The notes below the pieces were generated by a model. The model did no database searches. It was given only the letters and a program-made list of their open reading frames with translations, and was not told the origin of the DNA. Both the position numbers and the translations under genes were made by a program. This document shows, piece by piece, positions 9,573 to 17,914 of a DNA stretch of 64,000 bases (positions are counted from its first letter, which is position 1; every line of letters starts with the position of its first letter). The stretch is taken from positions 43,173 through 107,172 of the forward strand of contig DASZMX010000037.1 in assembly GCA_035551475.1 (NCBI GenBank), given 5' to 3'. The stretch comes from DASZMX01 sp035551475 (GTDB taxonomy: Bacteria > Verrucomicrobiota > Verrucomicrobiia > Limisphaerales > Palsa-1400).

Positions 9573-9612
9573 AGCACGGGCCGCCGGCTCGGAAAGAGTC
9601 GGCGGCCGTGCT
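9573..9612 (+). other. intercistronic hairpin
   Basis: An imperfect inverted repeat of about 17 bp per arm (AGCACGG-G-CCGCCGGCTC against GAGTCGGCGGCCGTGCT, one bulged G and one wobble) lies between the LamG gene and the pseudopilin gene. There is no T-run after it, so it is more likely an mRNA-stability or partial-attenuation hairpin than a full terminator. Confidence 0.6.
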
Positions 9613-9628
9613 AAAAGTAAGGCAATGT

Positions 9629-10459
9629 ATGAAAAAGAGCAGCACAGTAATCCCAAAAAGCAGAGGCCGCGCGGGATTCACCTTGATCGAACTTTTGGTG
9701 GTCATCGCGATCATTGCCATTTTGGCGTCGATGCTGCTGCCCGCCCTCGCGCGCGCCAAGTTGCAGGCCATGAACACCAAGTGCCAGAACAACCTCGCGC
9801 AACTGGAATTGGCCAGCAAGATGTACTACGACGACAACAAAATTTTCATCGGCCCTATTTCCGGCGATCCTAATCAAAGCCAGGGCGATTGGATGGGGAC
9901 CATGCTGGGCTATTATGGACGCTCGACAAACCTGATCATTTGCCCAGCCGCCCCGGATAAAGGTTGGAATTCCTCCAGCTCGGGCAATCCTCCCGGCACC
10001 GCCGACAGCGCGTGGCATTGGACCTTGTCCACGCCGGTTTATTCTTCCAGTTATGGCTACAACAAATGGCTGGAAAGCAATCAAGCATACGGTTACGACC
10101 CGCGCAATTTCGGCCAGGAAACAGCCATCAATCATCCCGCCTCCACCCCGGTTTTCATGGATTGCGCCTGGATTAATTTGTATCCCGACCTGAGCGACAC
10201 TCCGGCCACCAGCCTCTACGATCCGATCAACAATCCTGGCACGGGATCGGGCGGCCTGACCCGCGTGTGCATTGCGCGGCACGGGAACAAACCCGCCGGC
10301 GCCGCGCCGCGCAAGCTGGGCTTTGGCACGTCCGTCTTGCCGGGAGCCATCAATTCCTCCTTTGCCGATGGCCATGTGCAGACGATGAAGCTGAAGGATC
10401 TCTGGACTTATTATTGGAGCCTCACCTGGACGCCGACCAATACACCGAAGATACTGTGA
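9629..10459 (+). CDS. type II secretion-like pseudopilin (prepilin cleavage/methylation domain)
   Basis: A 276-residue protein. The ATG at 9629 (MKKSSTVIPKSRGRAGF) gives a short basic leader followed by the prepilin peptidase motif GFTLIELLVVIAIIAIL. This helix would be cleaved after Gly and would anchor or assemble the protein through a pilus or T2SS-like machine. The remainder is the globular domain common in Verrucomicrobia and Planctomycetes, ending with a SFADGHVQT motif of the H-x9-DG type near the C-terminus. The frame reaches upstream to 9608, but the extra residues do not fit a leader. It lies between the LamG gene and the GH-D hydrolase, one base before the latter's start. A role in exporting or presenting the neighbouring secreted proteins is a guess from context. 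Confidence 0.9.
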   Translation: MKKSSTVIPKSRGRAGFTLIELLVVIAIIAILASMLLPALARAKLQAMNTKCQNNLAQLELASKMYYDDNKIFIGPISGDPNQSQGDWMGTMLGYYGRSTNLIICPAAPDKGWNSSSSGNPPGTADSAWHWTLSTPVYSSSYGYNKWLESNQAYGYDPRNFGQETAINHPASTPVFMDCAWINLYPDLSDTPATSLYDPINNPGTGSGGLTRVCIARHGNKPAGAAPRKLGFGTSVLPGAINSSFADGHVQTMKLKDLWTYYWSLTWTPTNTPKIL

Positions 10460-10460
10460 G

Positions 10461-12695
10461 ATGCGAGCGCCACCCGGTGTCTGCGCCGGCCTTTCGCTGG
10501 CGCTCAGTTTCCTGACGTCCGCCACGGCGGCGTCGTTTCAGCAGAACGGGAGCGCTCTCACCATGTCCAACGCCAATGTGCGGCTGGAATATAACCTCGC
10601 AGCAGGGACGACGGATTTTTATTGGAAAAATTCGCGGAAGCTCACGGCGTTTTACAGCGGCATCGGATTCGACACCGGCTATGTCACGGGCCCTTCTTAC
10701 CAAGCGTGGAGTTGGGCTTTAACGGCGACAAACCAGGCGATCGTCACGGCGACTGCCCCCGGTTTGCCGACGATGAAACAAACGTTCACGCTGGATCAAG
10801 CGGACGGTTTTCTCATCAAGGTCGAAGCCGTCGGGGTTGATTTAAAAGCGAATTGGATGGGGCCCGTGGTGGTGGATGCGACGGGAGGCGTCGATCTGGG
10901 AGTCACCGGCGACAATCGCGCGCTGGCAGTGCCATTCGATAATGACGGTTTCGTGCGCTACAACGCCATGCCGATCAACCATTCTGGAACGAGTTACGAG
11001 GTCGGCGCCTTTTACGACAACACCAGCCGCCAGGGATTGGTGGTGGGCTCTGTCACCCATGACGTTTGGAAAAGCGGGGTATATTTTAATGGGGCGAACA
11101 ACAAGCTGAACCAAATGAATGTATTCGGCGGGGCCACTTCGCCAGCCGACGTCGCGCCGCACGGGTTCGTCACAGGAAACACCATTTCGTCGCCCACGAT
11201 GTTCGTCGGATTCGACGATGATTGGCGGGTCGCCATGTCAAATTACACGTCAGAAAACCTTCGTTTCGCGCCGCGCCTGCCTTGGACCAACGGCACGCCC
11301 TTCGGCTGGAATAGCTGGGGCGTCATTCAACAGAATATCAATTACGCGGACGCGCTGGCGGTGTCCGACTTCTTCGACACCAACTTGACGCCGCGTGGGT
11401 TTGCCAATCAAGGAACGGTTTACATCAACCTGGATTCCTATTGGGACAACTTGAACAGTTTCCAACTGCAAACCTTCGTCAACCGCTGTCATGCGCACGG
11501 CCAGAAAGCGGGCATTTATTTTGGGCCGTTTGTCTATTTTGGATCGGGGGCGCAAGCGACTAATTCCTACATGGAAGGAACAACCAACGAATATCGATTC
11601 AGCGAAGCGCTGTTGCGCGATGCGACGGGAAATCCCGAATCCGCCGATGGCGGTTTTGCGCTCGACCCCACGCATCCTGGCACCCAGCAACGCATCCATT
11701 ATTTTATAAGCCTTTTCCTCAATTACGGATTTGATTACATAAAATTGGACTTCCTCTCACACGGCGCGTTGGAAGGCGCGCACTACGATTCAGCCATTAC
11801 GACCGGAATGGCGGCCTACAACGTGGGCCTGCAATTCACCGCCAACGAAATCAATGGGCGCATGTTCATCAGCGAATCCATCGCGCCACTGTTTCCGTAT
11901 CAATATGGACACAGCCGCAGAATCGCGTGCGATACGGAAGCCTCGCGGATCGCCAACACGGAGTACGAAATGAATGCGGTGACGTATGGGTGGTGGCTGG
12001 ACAACCTCTATACGTTCAACGATCCCGACATCATGGTTTTTGGAAATGGCGCCGACGCCAATGAGCAGCAAAGCCGGCTGATCAGCGGCGCCGTCACTGG
12101 AGTTTTCTTGGATGGCGATGACCTTACGACCAGCGCGGGCGAACAAGGCGCCGACGCGTGCCTGACGAATGCCGCCCTCAATGAGGTCGCCCGCGACGGC
12201 CGGACGTTTACACCCGTGGAGGGAAACAGCGGCAGCGCCGCGGCCAATATCTTCGTGCGGCAGGATGGTTCCGCTTGGCGCCTGGCCGTTTTTAATTTCA
12301 CGGCGTCGCCTCTAAGCCAGACGGTTGACTTGAACCGCGCCGGATTCCCGCCCGGCGCGTATGCGCTCACAAATCTCTGGGACAACTCAACCTTCACCGC
12401 CTCCAATGCCTGCGTGGTGAATTTAAACGCGAAGCAAGCCAAGCTGTTCAGTGCGGGCCTCGCTCCCACGCCCGTGTCGCGTCCGACCGTCCGCAGCACG
12501 GCTTTGTCCGGCGGCAATCTTGTGTTCAGCGGCAACGGCGGGACACCGAACGGGATTTTCTACGTGCTGACCTCTTCAGCAGCGGCGGACTCGGCCTGGG
12601 TTCCCCTGGCCACCAATTATTATACCGGCGCCGGAACATTTAGCGTCAGTGTCCCGGTCACAGTGGGCAGCACGCATTTCTACCAAATTCGATAG
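10461..12695 (+). CDS. clan GH-D glycoside hydrolase, alpha-galactosidase-like
   Basis: A 744-residue secreted enzyme with a signal peptide (about residues 1-22). An N-terminal beta-sandwich (about 25-260) precedes a (beta/alpha)8 barrel that begins with FGWNSWG, the hallmark of GH27/GH36 alpha-galactosidases. The predicted nucleophile is D430 in DYIKLDFL, and D491 in RRIACDTEA is a plausible acid/base. A small beta domain follows, then a 65-residue C-terminal module beginning TALSGGNLVFSGNGGTPNG, nearly the same as in the LamG protein. It starts one base after the pseudopilin stop, so the two are co-transcribed. Likely activity is release of alpha-linked galactose (or a related sugar) outside the cytoplasm. 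GH36 versus GH27 cannot be settled by eye. Confidence 0.82.
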   Translation: MRAPPGVCAGLSLALSFLTSATAASFQQNGSALTMSNANVRLEYNLAAGTTDFYWKNSRKLTAFYSGIGFDTGYVTGPSYQAWSWALTATNQAIVTATAPGLPTMKQTFTLDQADGFLIKVEAVGVDLKANWMGPVVVDATGGVDLGVTGDNRALAVPFDNDGFVRYNAMPINHSGTSYEVGAFYDNTSRQGLVVGSVTHDVWKSGVYFNGANNKLNQMNVFGGATSPADVAPHGFVTGNTISSPTMFVGFDDDWRVAMSNYTSENLRFAPRLPWTNGTPFGWNSWGVIQQNINYADALAVSDFFDTNLTPRGFANQGTVYINLDSYWDNLNSFQLQTFVNRCHAHGQKAGIYFGPFVYFGSGAQATNSYMEGTTNEYRFSEALLRDATGNPESADGGFALDPTHPGTQQRIHYFISLFLNYGFDYIKLDFLSHGALEGAHYDSAITTGMAAYNVGLQFTANEINGRMFISESIAPLFPYQYGHSRRIACDTEASRIANTEYEMNAVTYGWWLDNLYTFNDPDIMVFGNGADANEQQSRLISGAVTGVFLDGDDLTTSAGEQGADACLTNAALNEVARDGRTFTPVEGNSGSAAANIFVRQDGSAWRLAVFNFTASPLSQTVDLNRAGFPPGAYALTNLWDNSTFTASNACVVNLNAKQAKLFSAGLAPTPVSRPTVRSTALSGGNLVFSGNGGTPNGIFYVLTSSAAADSAWVPLATNYYTGAGTFSVSVPVTVGSTHFYQIR

Positions 12696-12714
12696 CGTCA
12701 CTCTTCCTATCACG

Positions 12715-13410
12715 ATGAAAGCAACTTGCTTAATTAAATCCGTTCTGACCCTCACCTGTTTCGTCCTGGGCACAATGAGCGCCCGCCCGGCCCCGCCCGC
12801 CGGCTTGGAAAATATCGAGTGGTGCGACATTTGGATGGCGCACGCCAATGAGACCAATCAACCGCGCGTGCTGCTGATTGGCGACTCCATCACGCGCGCC
12901 TATTATGATAAGGTCGAAAGCCGTCTGGCGGGCCGCGCTTTCGTGGGACGCCTCGCCACGTCCGCGTTTATTTCCGATCCGGTCTTGCTCCAGGAAATCA
13001 CGATGACGCTGGATGAATATCCGTGCGACGTGGTTCATTTCAATAACGGCATGCACGGCTGGCAGCACACCGAAGCCGAATACCAAGCCGCTTTTCCGAA
13101 GTTTTCAGAAACCATCAAGGCTCATGCGCCACACGCCAAATTGATCTGGGCCAATACCACGAGCCTGAAAGTTTCGCCGCCCGTCACGCCCGGCGATCAC
13201 GCATCCGCAACCGACGAACGCATTGACGCGCGCAATCGCATAGCCCTTGGATTCATTGAAGCGGACGGATTGGCCGTGGATGACTTGAATTCCCTGACCC
13301 GCGGCCGCCCTGATTACCACAGCGACAACGTGCATTTCAACGATGCGGGAACCGATCTGCAAGCGCGGCAGGTTGCCGGGCAGATTGAACGCGCGTTAGG
13401 AATCCGCTGA
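12715..13410 (+). CDS. secreted SGNH/GDSL hydrolase
   Basis: A 231-residue protein with a signal peptide (residues about 1-25). The ATG at 12715 is preferred over 12649, which lies inside the upstream gene and would hide the signal. SGNH blocks are visible: VLLIGDSITRAYY (nucleophile Ser), the Gly/Asn region around FNNGMHGW, Asn in WANTTSL, and the C-terminal Asp-x-x-His in SDNVHFND. Such enzymes deacetylate or de-esterify polysaccharides. It starts 19 bp after the GH-D hydrolase and probably removes acyl groups from the same substrate. Its last 15 bp overlap the convergent membrane-protein gene. Confidence 0.88.
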   Translation: MKATCLIKSVLTLTCFVLGTMSARPAPPAGLENIEWCDIWMAHANETNQPRVLLIGDSITRAYYDKVESRLAGRAFVGRLATSAFISDPVLLQEITMTLDEYPCDVVHFNNGMHGWQHTEAEYQAAFPKFSETIKAHAPHAKLIWANTTSLKVSPPVTPGDHASATDERIDARNRIALGFIEADGLAVDDLNSLTRGRPDYHSDNVHFNDAGTDLQARQVAGQIERALGIR

Positions 13411-14046
13411 GGTGCGGATGGGATCGCTCTCGTTCGCCAGCGCCGCCGCGGCAAATTTCGGACGGGACGCCGTGAAGCCAAAAGCCAGCGGCCCCGCCAG
13501 CAAACCGATCGCCGCGAAAAAAGTCACCATGGCCGCAAGCGACAAACGTCCGCGCCCGTTCCATCCCGAGCGCACCAGGGCATCGCGATAAGGCGCAATA
13601 TGATCGTGGCCGAATTGCGCATCCAAACCGTCGAGAAATTGCTGCTCGTTGTCAACAAAATGGCCCTCCGCGCTTTTCAGGTCGGCAATAAGGTCAGCCG
13701 GCACATTCGCGCCGCGCAGGGCGCCAAAGGATTTTGCCGTTAATGCGTAATTCGAAGCGTGCGAAGCCCAGCCAAATGCCGCCAGTGACAACACCATGCT
13801 CGCCGCGCCCAAAGCCAGCACGCGTTTTCCATCCCATTTGGACACCAGCCACATGGAAATGATCGAGGCGCACGCGGCAAGCGCGCCTAAACCAACCACG
13901 GACCGAGCAGTCCAACCGTAGCCAATGCTAGGCTTGCCGAAGGCGGCCAAAGCCACGAAAAACCCTACATACGAAGCAAGTGCCGAACCCACAACGACAT
14001 ACGCAATGCGCGCGACGTTTTTCGGGGATTCTGACTCCATGTTCAT
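13396..14046 (-). CDS. hypothetical multi-pass membrane protein
   Basis: I do not recognise this family. The product has three hydrophobic segments near the N-terminus (ARIAYVVVGSALASYVGFFV, VVGLGALAACASIISMWLV and VLALGAASMVLSLAAFGWA), a soluble stretch of about 75 residues, and one more helix (MVTFFAAIGLLAGPLAFGF). The frame allows starts at 14097 (ATG), 14046 (ATG) and 14040 (ATG). I chose 14046 because a promoter-like TTGACG-N17-TACTAC at 14079-14107 would put the transcript start downstream of 14097. It overlaps the SGNH gene tail to tail by 15 bp. Confidence 0.65.
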   Translation of the reverse strand: MNMESESPKNVARIAYVVVGSALASYVGFFVALAAFGKPSIGYGWTARSVVGLGALAACASIISMWLVSKWDGKRVLALGAASMVLSLAAFGWASHASNYALTAKSFGALRGANVPADLIADLKSAEGHFVDNEQQFLDGLDAQFGHDHIAPYRDALVRSGWNGRGRLSLAAMVTFFAAIGLLAGPLAFGFTASRPKFAAAALANESDPIRTSADS

Positions 14047-14078
14047 TAAAAAAAATCTGTTGACTCGTGACAGGCCAT

Positions 14079-14107
14079 GTAGTAAACCATACCACATAGC
14101 ACGTCAA
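14079..14107 (-). promoter_or_regulatory. possible sigma-70-type promoter
   Basis: On the minus strand TTGACG (14107-14102) is followed after 17 bp by TACTAC (14084-14079). The spacing is ideal and the -10 match is moderate. It would give a leader of roughly 25 nt before the membrane-protein start at 14046. Confidence 0.35.
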
Positions 14108-14208
14108 TACATATCGCAAATTCCGTCGTCACATTTGTCGTCAAACGGTAAAAAACCTGGAAGACGTGCGAAACAGACCCGTTCCAACACTCGGTGCATA
14201 AAAAAAAT

Positions 14209-16977
14209 ATGAAAAGCACAACTAGTCATTGCGCGCGCAGGGGAATCCTGCGGGGCGCATCTCTCCTCGCTGCGGTAGTCCTCGGCTCGGCCGGGGCCGC
14301 GTACGGCCAATTCAATCTCCTGCAAAATCCCGGCGCTGAATCCGGATTCTCAGGGTGGAATACATACAACAACGTCGGCTATAATTTCGGAACTCCCGGC
14401 AATCAAGCCCCGCCGCGCACCGGAGCAGCCTGCTTCTGGATGTTCGGCGATTACAATACATCCGCTACGGTCATCAGCAACGGCATGACCCAAACCGTCG
14501 CCGCCAGCCCCGGCGAAGTGCTCACCGCAGACGGCTATGCCTACACGGAGAGCGGCGACTCTGTTGGACAAGCGGGCAACCATGCCTTTCTGGAAGTGAC
14601 CTACCGTGATGTCAATAACGCCGTGCTGGCGCGCTATCGTTCGGTGGACGCAACCAACGGATTCCCTACCGACACCTGGACGGAGATGCAGGTCACCAAC
14701 CAATGGAGCATCGACGGCTCAACATTGCTGGGCCACGTCACGACCCTTGTGGCGCCGGCTGGAACGACCGCCGCCCAAATGAATGTGGCGTTCGTGCTCG
14801 TCAATGGAGGTGGCGGATCGATGTATTGGGACGACATGGCTTTGGACAGCACGGTTCCACCTCCCACCATCGCCGATGTCTCAGTGCCGAACAACGAGTT
14901 GATGGCTACCAATCGCGTTCTGACCTTCACGGCGCAGAATTCCCCGGCGAATATCACGAACGTGCAGCTGGCCGTGACGGCGACCGCGCTCGGCGGATTC
15001 GCTTCCACCACGACGTACGGGCCCGGCTCGTCCGGCGTTTCGATCACGGGTTTGGGCACCCACAGCGCGGCTGCAAGCTTCCCGCTCTCCTCCAATACGA
15101 TCTATTCCATCACCATTACCGCGGGTGACGACAATGGCTTCGTCTCCAAATCCAGCCTCGGCTTCGACACCGTGCAGCCCGTCCTGGTTTGGGAAGCCGA
15201 AGATTATAACTTCGGCGGCGGCCAATGGACGGCCACTCCGGCAGACGGCGGCGTCAATCTCTATGCCGGCGATGCTTCCATCGATGGCGTGGACTCCTTT
15301 AAACCCGGCGGCTGCGCCAATAACTGCAATGGCAATGACCATCAATACCGCCCCAGCGACTTGGTCGGTATCGACATCGCCACCGAGGAAAACGCCTTCC
15401 GCGCGAAATTCGGCTCGGCTTCGGACTATGACATCGGATATGCCGGACCTGGTGATTGGGAAAATTACACCCGCAACTTCCCCGCTGGCTCCTACAACGT
15501 CTATGCGCGTTACGCCGTCTCTGGCACCGCGAAAGTCAACCTCGGTTTGGTGAGCGGCAACACTGCCACCACCAACCAATCGGTCACAAACCTCGGAGTC
15601 TTTACTGTCACCGGCGGCGATTGGAACCAATACTTCTATGTCCCGCTGGAAGACCAGTTCGGCAACATCGCTCCTGTGACGCTTGGCGGCACCGAGACCC
15701 TCCGCGCCACGCAAACGGTCAATCCTGCGGCGAACCAGAACTTCTACTTCATCGTCCCCGCCCAACCGTTATCTAATCCGAACATCACCGGCCTCAATCC
15801 GACCGGCACGCACCCGTTCGAGCAAACCAACAAGCTGAGTTTCACCGTGACGCCCGGCGCAGGCCCGGCCATCACCACGGATGAGATTCATGTGCTGTTG
15901 AATGGCTCCGATGTGACCGGACAAGCCTCCTTCACGGCGGCAAGCAACACCTGGCAGGTCAATGTTCCGCTGGCCAAGGACACCCTCTACACGGCTTATA
16001 TTGCGGTGACGAACTCCAGCCACCTGCCAGCCTTCAAGACCATCAAATTCGACACCTTCTCCGAATCCTATTACATGTGGGAAGGCGAAGACTATGACTT
16101 CAACGGCGGCCAGTTTATCGATAACCCGGTCCCGTCGGCCGACAACAGCACCTCGGGCACGGGCACGGGCCTTTGCACTGGTGAATTGGCCACTAATAGC
16201 TACTACGGCGAGCCCGGCAGCACCGAGACCACCCTTTCCGGCGCCACCGCGATCCAAGGAATCGACGCCGGCGTAGGCACCGACAGCGGCGAGACCTTTA
16301 ACTACCGCCTCGACTCGGATGCGCAGCCTGGAGCCCAGCCGGCTTCGGATTACATCCGCCAAAAGTTCCTCGCGGCCCAGACACTGTTCGGCGACCCTAA
16401 CATCACCGACTTTAACATCGGCTACTTCAACCCCAGCTGGTGGTTGAACTATACGCGCCATTATCCGGCGGGTTCCTATCATATCTATGGACGTCTGGCC
16501 ACAGCGTCTCCCTACACGGGCTGCGTTTTCAGCATCGTGACGAACGGCTGGGGCACGGTGAACCAGCAGACCAACGTCCTCGGCACGTTCTCCGATCCTA
16601 ATGCCAGCGGTTATCAATCCTGGGATTGGGTTCCGTTGGAAGATGCGCAGAATAACCTTGTGACCGTTACCTTCAACGGCAATACGAACACGCTGAAAAT
16701 CACCAGCACCGGCCTGAACGTGAACTACTTCATGCTCGTCCCGGTTGGGGCTTCACCGTTGTCCGTTTCGCTGACCGGCTCGGTCGTCGGCAACCAGGTC
16801 CATATCTCGTTCCCGACTCAGGCGAATCACACCTATACGGTGGAAAGCAGCTCCACTCTGACGAGCGGCAGTTGGACAACCAATACGGTGATCACCGGTG
16901 ATGGCTCCGTCAAAACCGCCACGGACACCCTTGGCGCCAGCGGAACGCAGCGTTTCTATCGCGTCGCCGCACAGTAG
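14209..16977 (+). CDS. secreted multidomain carbohydrate-binding protein
   Basis: A 922-residue exported protein. An in-frame GTG lies at 14194, but the ATG at 14209 gives a clean signal peptide ending AAYGQF. An N-terminal jelly-roll CBM-like domain follows (starting NLLQNPGAESGFSGW). Then come two Ig-like plus CBM6/35-like repeat units, recognisable from the paired openings VWEAEDYNFGGGQW and MWEGEDYDFNGGQF. Each unit contains a ligand-face block, GDWENYTRNFPAGSYNVYAR and WWLNYTRHYPAGSYHIYGR. A roughly 70-residue C-terminal beta module ends FYRVAAQ. No catalytic domain is visible, so it is probably a glycan-binding surface protein. A pseudopilin and a GH16 enzyme follow. Confidence 0.8.
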   Translation: MKSTTSHCARRGILRGASLLAAVVLGSAGAAYGQFNLLQNPGAESGFSGWNTYNNVGYNFGTPGNQAPPRTGAACFWMFGDYNTSATVISNGMTQTVAASPGEVLTADGYAYTESGDSVGQAGNHAFLEVTYRDVNNAVLARYRSVDATNGFPTDTWTEMQVTNQWSIDGSTLLGHVTTLVAPAGTTAAQMNVAFVLVNGGGGSMYWDDMALDSTVPPPTIADVSVPNNELMATNRVLTFTAQNSPANITNVQLAVTATALGGFASTTTYGPGSSGVSITGLGTHSAAASFPLSSNTIYSITITAGDDNGFVSKSSLGFDTVQPVLVWEAEDYNFGGGQWTATPADGGVNLYAGDASIDGVDSFKPGGCANNCNGNDHQYRPSDLVGIDIATEENAFRAKFGSASDYDIGYAGPGDWENYTRNFPAGSYNVYARYAVSGTAKVNLGLVSGNTATTNQSVTNLGVFTVTGGDWNQYFYVPLEDQFGNIAPVTLGGTETLRATQTVNPAANQNFYFIVPAQPLSNPNITGLNPTGTHPFEQTNKLSFTVTPGAGPAITTDEIHVLLNGSDVTGQASFTAASNTWQVNVPLAKDTLYTAYIAVTNSSHLPAFKTIKFDTFSESYYMWEGEDYDFNGGQFIDNPVPSADNSTSGTGTGLCTGELATNSYYGEPGSTETTLSGATAIQGIDAGVGTDSGETFNYRLDSDAQPGAQPASDYIRQKFLAAQTLFGDPNITDFNIGYFNPSWWLNYTRHYPAGSYHIYGRLATASPYTGCVFSIVTNGWGTVNQQTNVLGTFSDPNASGYQSWDWVPLEDAQNNLVTVTFNGNTNTLKITSTGLNVNYFMLVPVGASPLSVSLTGSVVGNQVHISFPTQANHTYTVESSSTLTSGSWTTNTVITGDGSVKTATDTLGASGTQRFYRVAAQ

Positions 16978-16990
16978 TCGTTTATTCAAT

Positions 16991-17024
16991 GTTCGGGTCG
17001 GAGCCAGGGAGCTCCGGCCCGAAC
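16991..17024 (+). other. intercistronic hairpin before pseudopilin
   Basis: A 14-bp stem (GTTCGGGTCGGAGC against GCTCCGGCCCGAAC, one G-T pair) with a 6-nt loop lies 16 nt upstream of the pseudopilin ATG. No T-run follows. Its placement matches the hairpin at 9573-9612, also between a large secreted protein gene and a pseudopilin gene. Confidence 0.65.
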
Positions 17025-17040
17025 CGTCTTCTCGTCTTCT

Positions 17041-17907
17041 ATGAAAAACATCTGCCGCCCTTTCTCTCGTCGCTCGTCTGGTTTCACCTTGATCGAATTG
17101 CTCGTGGTTATTGCCATCATCGCGATTCTTGCGGCGATGTTGCTGCCCGCGCTCGCGAAAGCAAAAGCGCAAGCGCAGGGAACCAAATGCGTGAGCGGTC
17201 TAAAACAAATGGGTGTCGCCTGGGCCATGTATAATGGGGACAATCGCAGCACGCTGGTGCGCAATGGCGGCCAGGATAATCAACCCACCGGCTTGAACGA
17301 TCCGGATTTTCAACCGGGTGGAACCAAGGCTCAATGGTGCCCCGGCGACATGTCGGTGCAAAAAACCGCGGTGGATGATAGCTACATCAAACTCGGCCTG
17401 CTTTTTCCCTACGTCGGCAACACGGCGGTTTATCGTTGCCCGGCTGATCAAAGTGTATTTAAGAATGTTCTCACCAAGACCGCGGTTCCGCGGGTGCGCA
17501 GCATTTCCATGAATGGCTGGCTTGGCCCTCTGAAACCCTGGAGCTCCACTCCTCGGTCCTATTACAAGGAAACTGATCTCACCGTGCCGGGCCCGGTCAA
17601 TACCTGGCAGTTCATGGACGAGAATCCTTACAGCATTAACGACGGCTGGATGGTATGCGATATTACCGACGCGGATTGGGTTGATTATCCCGCTTATTAC
17701 CATATTAACGCCTGTGGCATGTCTTATTGTGACGGCCACGCCCAAATCAAACCGTGGCACGATCCCACCTTGCTTAATTTCCACACGCAATACATCCCAG
17801 GACAAGGTGTGCCGCAGATGCCGCCCCAGGATAACGGCAAAGATTTGCTTTGGTTGAAGCATCGCAGCTCCGCCCTTCCCACCGACACCAGTTTCCAAGG
17901 TCCGTAG
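17041..17907 (+). CDS. type II secretion-like pseudopilin (prepilin cleavage/methylation domain)
   Basis: A 288-residue protein. A basic leader (KNICRPFSRRSS) is followed by the prepilin motif GFTLIELLVVIAIIAIL and then AAMLLPALAKAKAQAQ, the usual helix of this family. The C-terminal part carries SYCDGHAQIKPWHD, the xDGH block of verrucomicrobial and planctomycetal pseudopilins. It is a paralogue of the gene at 9629. It lies between the CBM-rich protein gene and the GH16 gene, with short gaps, so the three are probably co-expressed. It would be inserted in the inner membrane and processed by a prepilin peptidase, which is not encoded here. Confidence 0.9.
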   Translation: MKNICRPFSRRSSGFTLIELLVVIAIIAILAAMLLPALAKAKAQAQGTKCVSGLKQMGVAWAMYNGDNRSTLVRNGGQDNQPTGLNDPDFQPGGTKAQWCPGDMSVQKTAVDDSYIKLGLLFPYVGNTAVYRCPADQSVFKNVLTKTAVPRVRSISMNGWLGPLKPWSSTPRSYYKETDLTVPGPVNTWQFMDENPYSINDGWMVCDITDADWVDYPAYYHINACGMSYCDGHAQIKPWHDPTLLNFHTQYIPGQGVPQMPPQDNGKDLLWLKHRSSALPTDTSFQGP

Positions 17908-17914
17908 CATCACA

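Noticed and set aside
6563..9577. Long minus-strand frames of 379 and 509 codons opposite the LamG gene
   Set aside because: Low-complexity Gly/Ala/Arg/Val-rich translations typical of the antisense of a GC-rich repeat protein; the plus-strand frame has signal peptide and domains.
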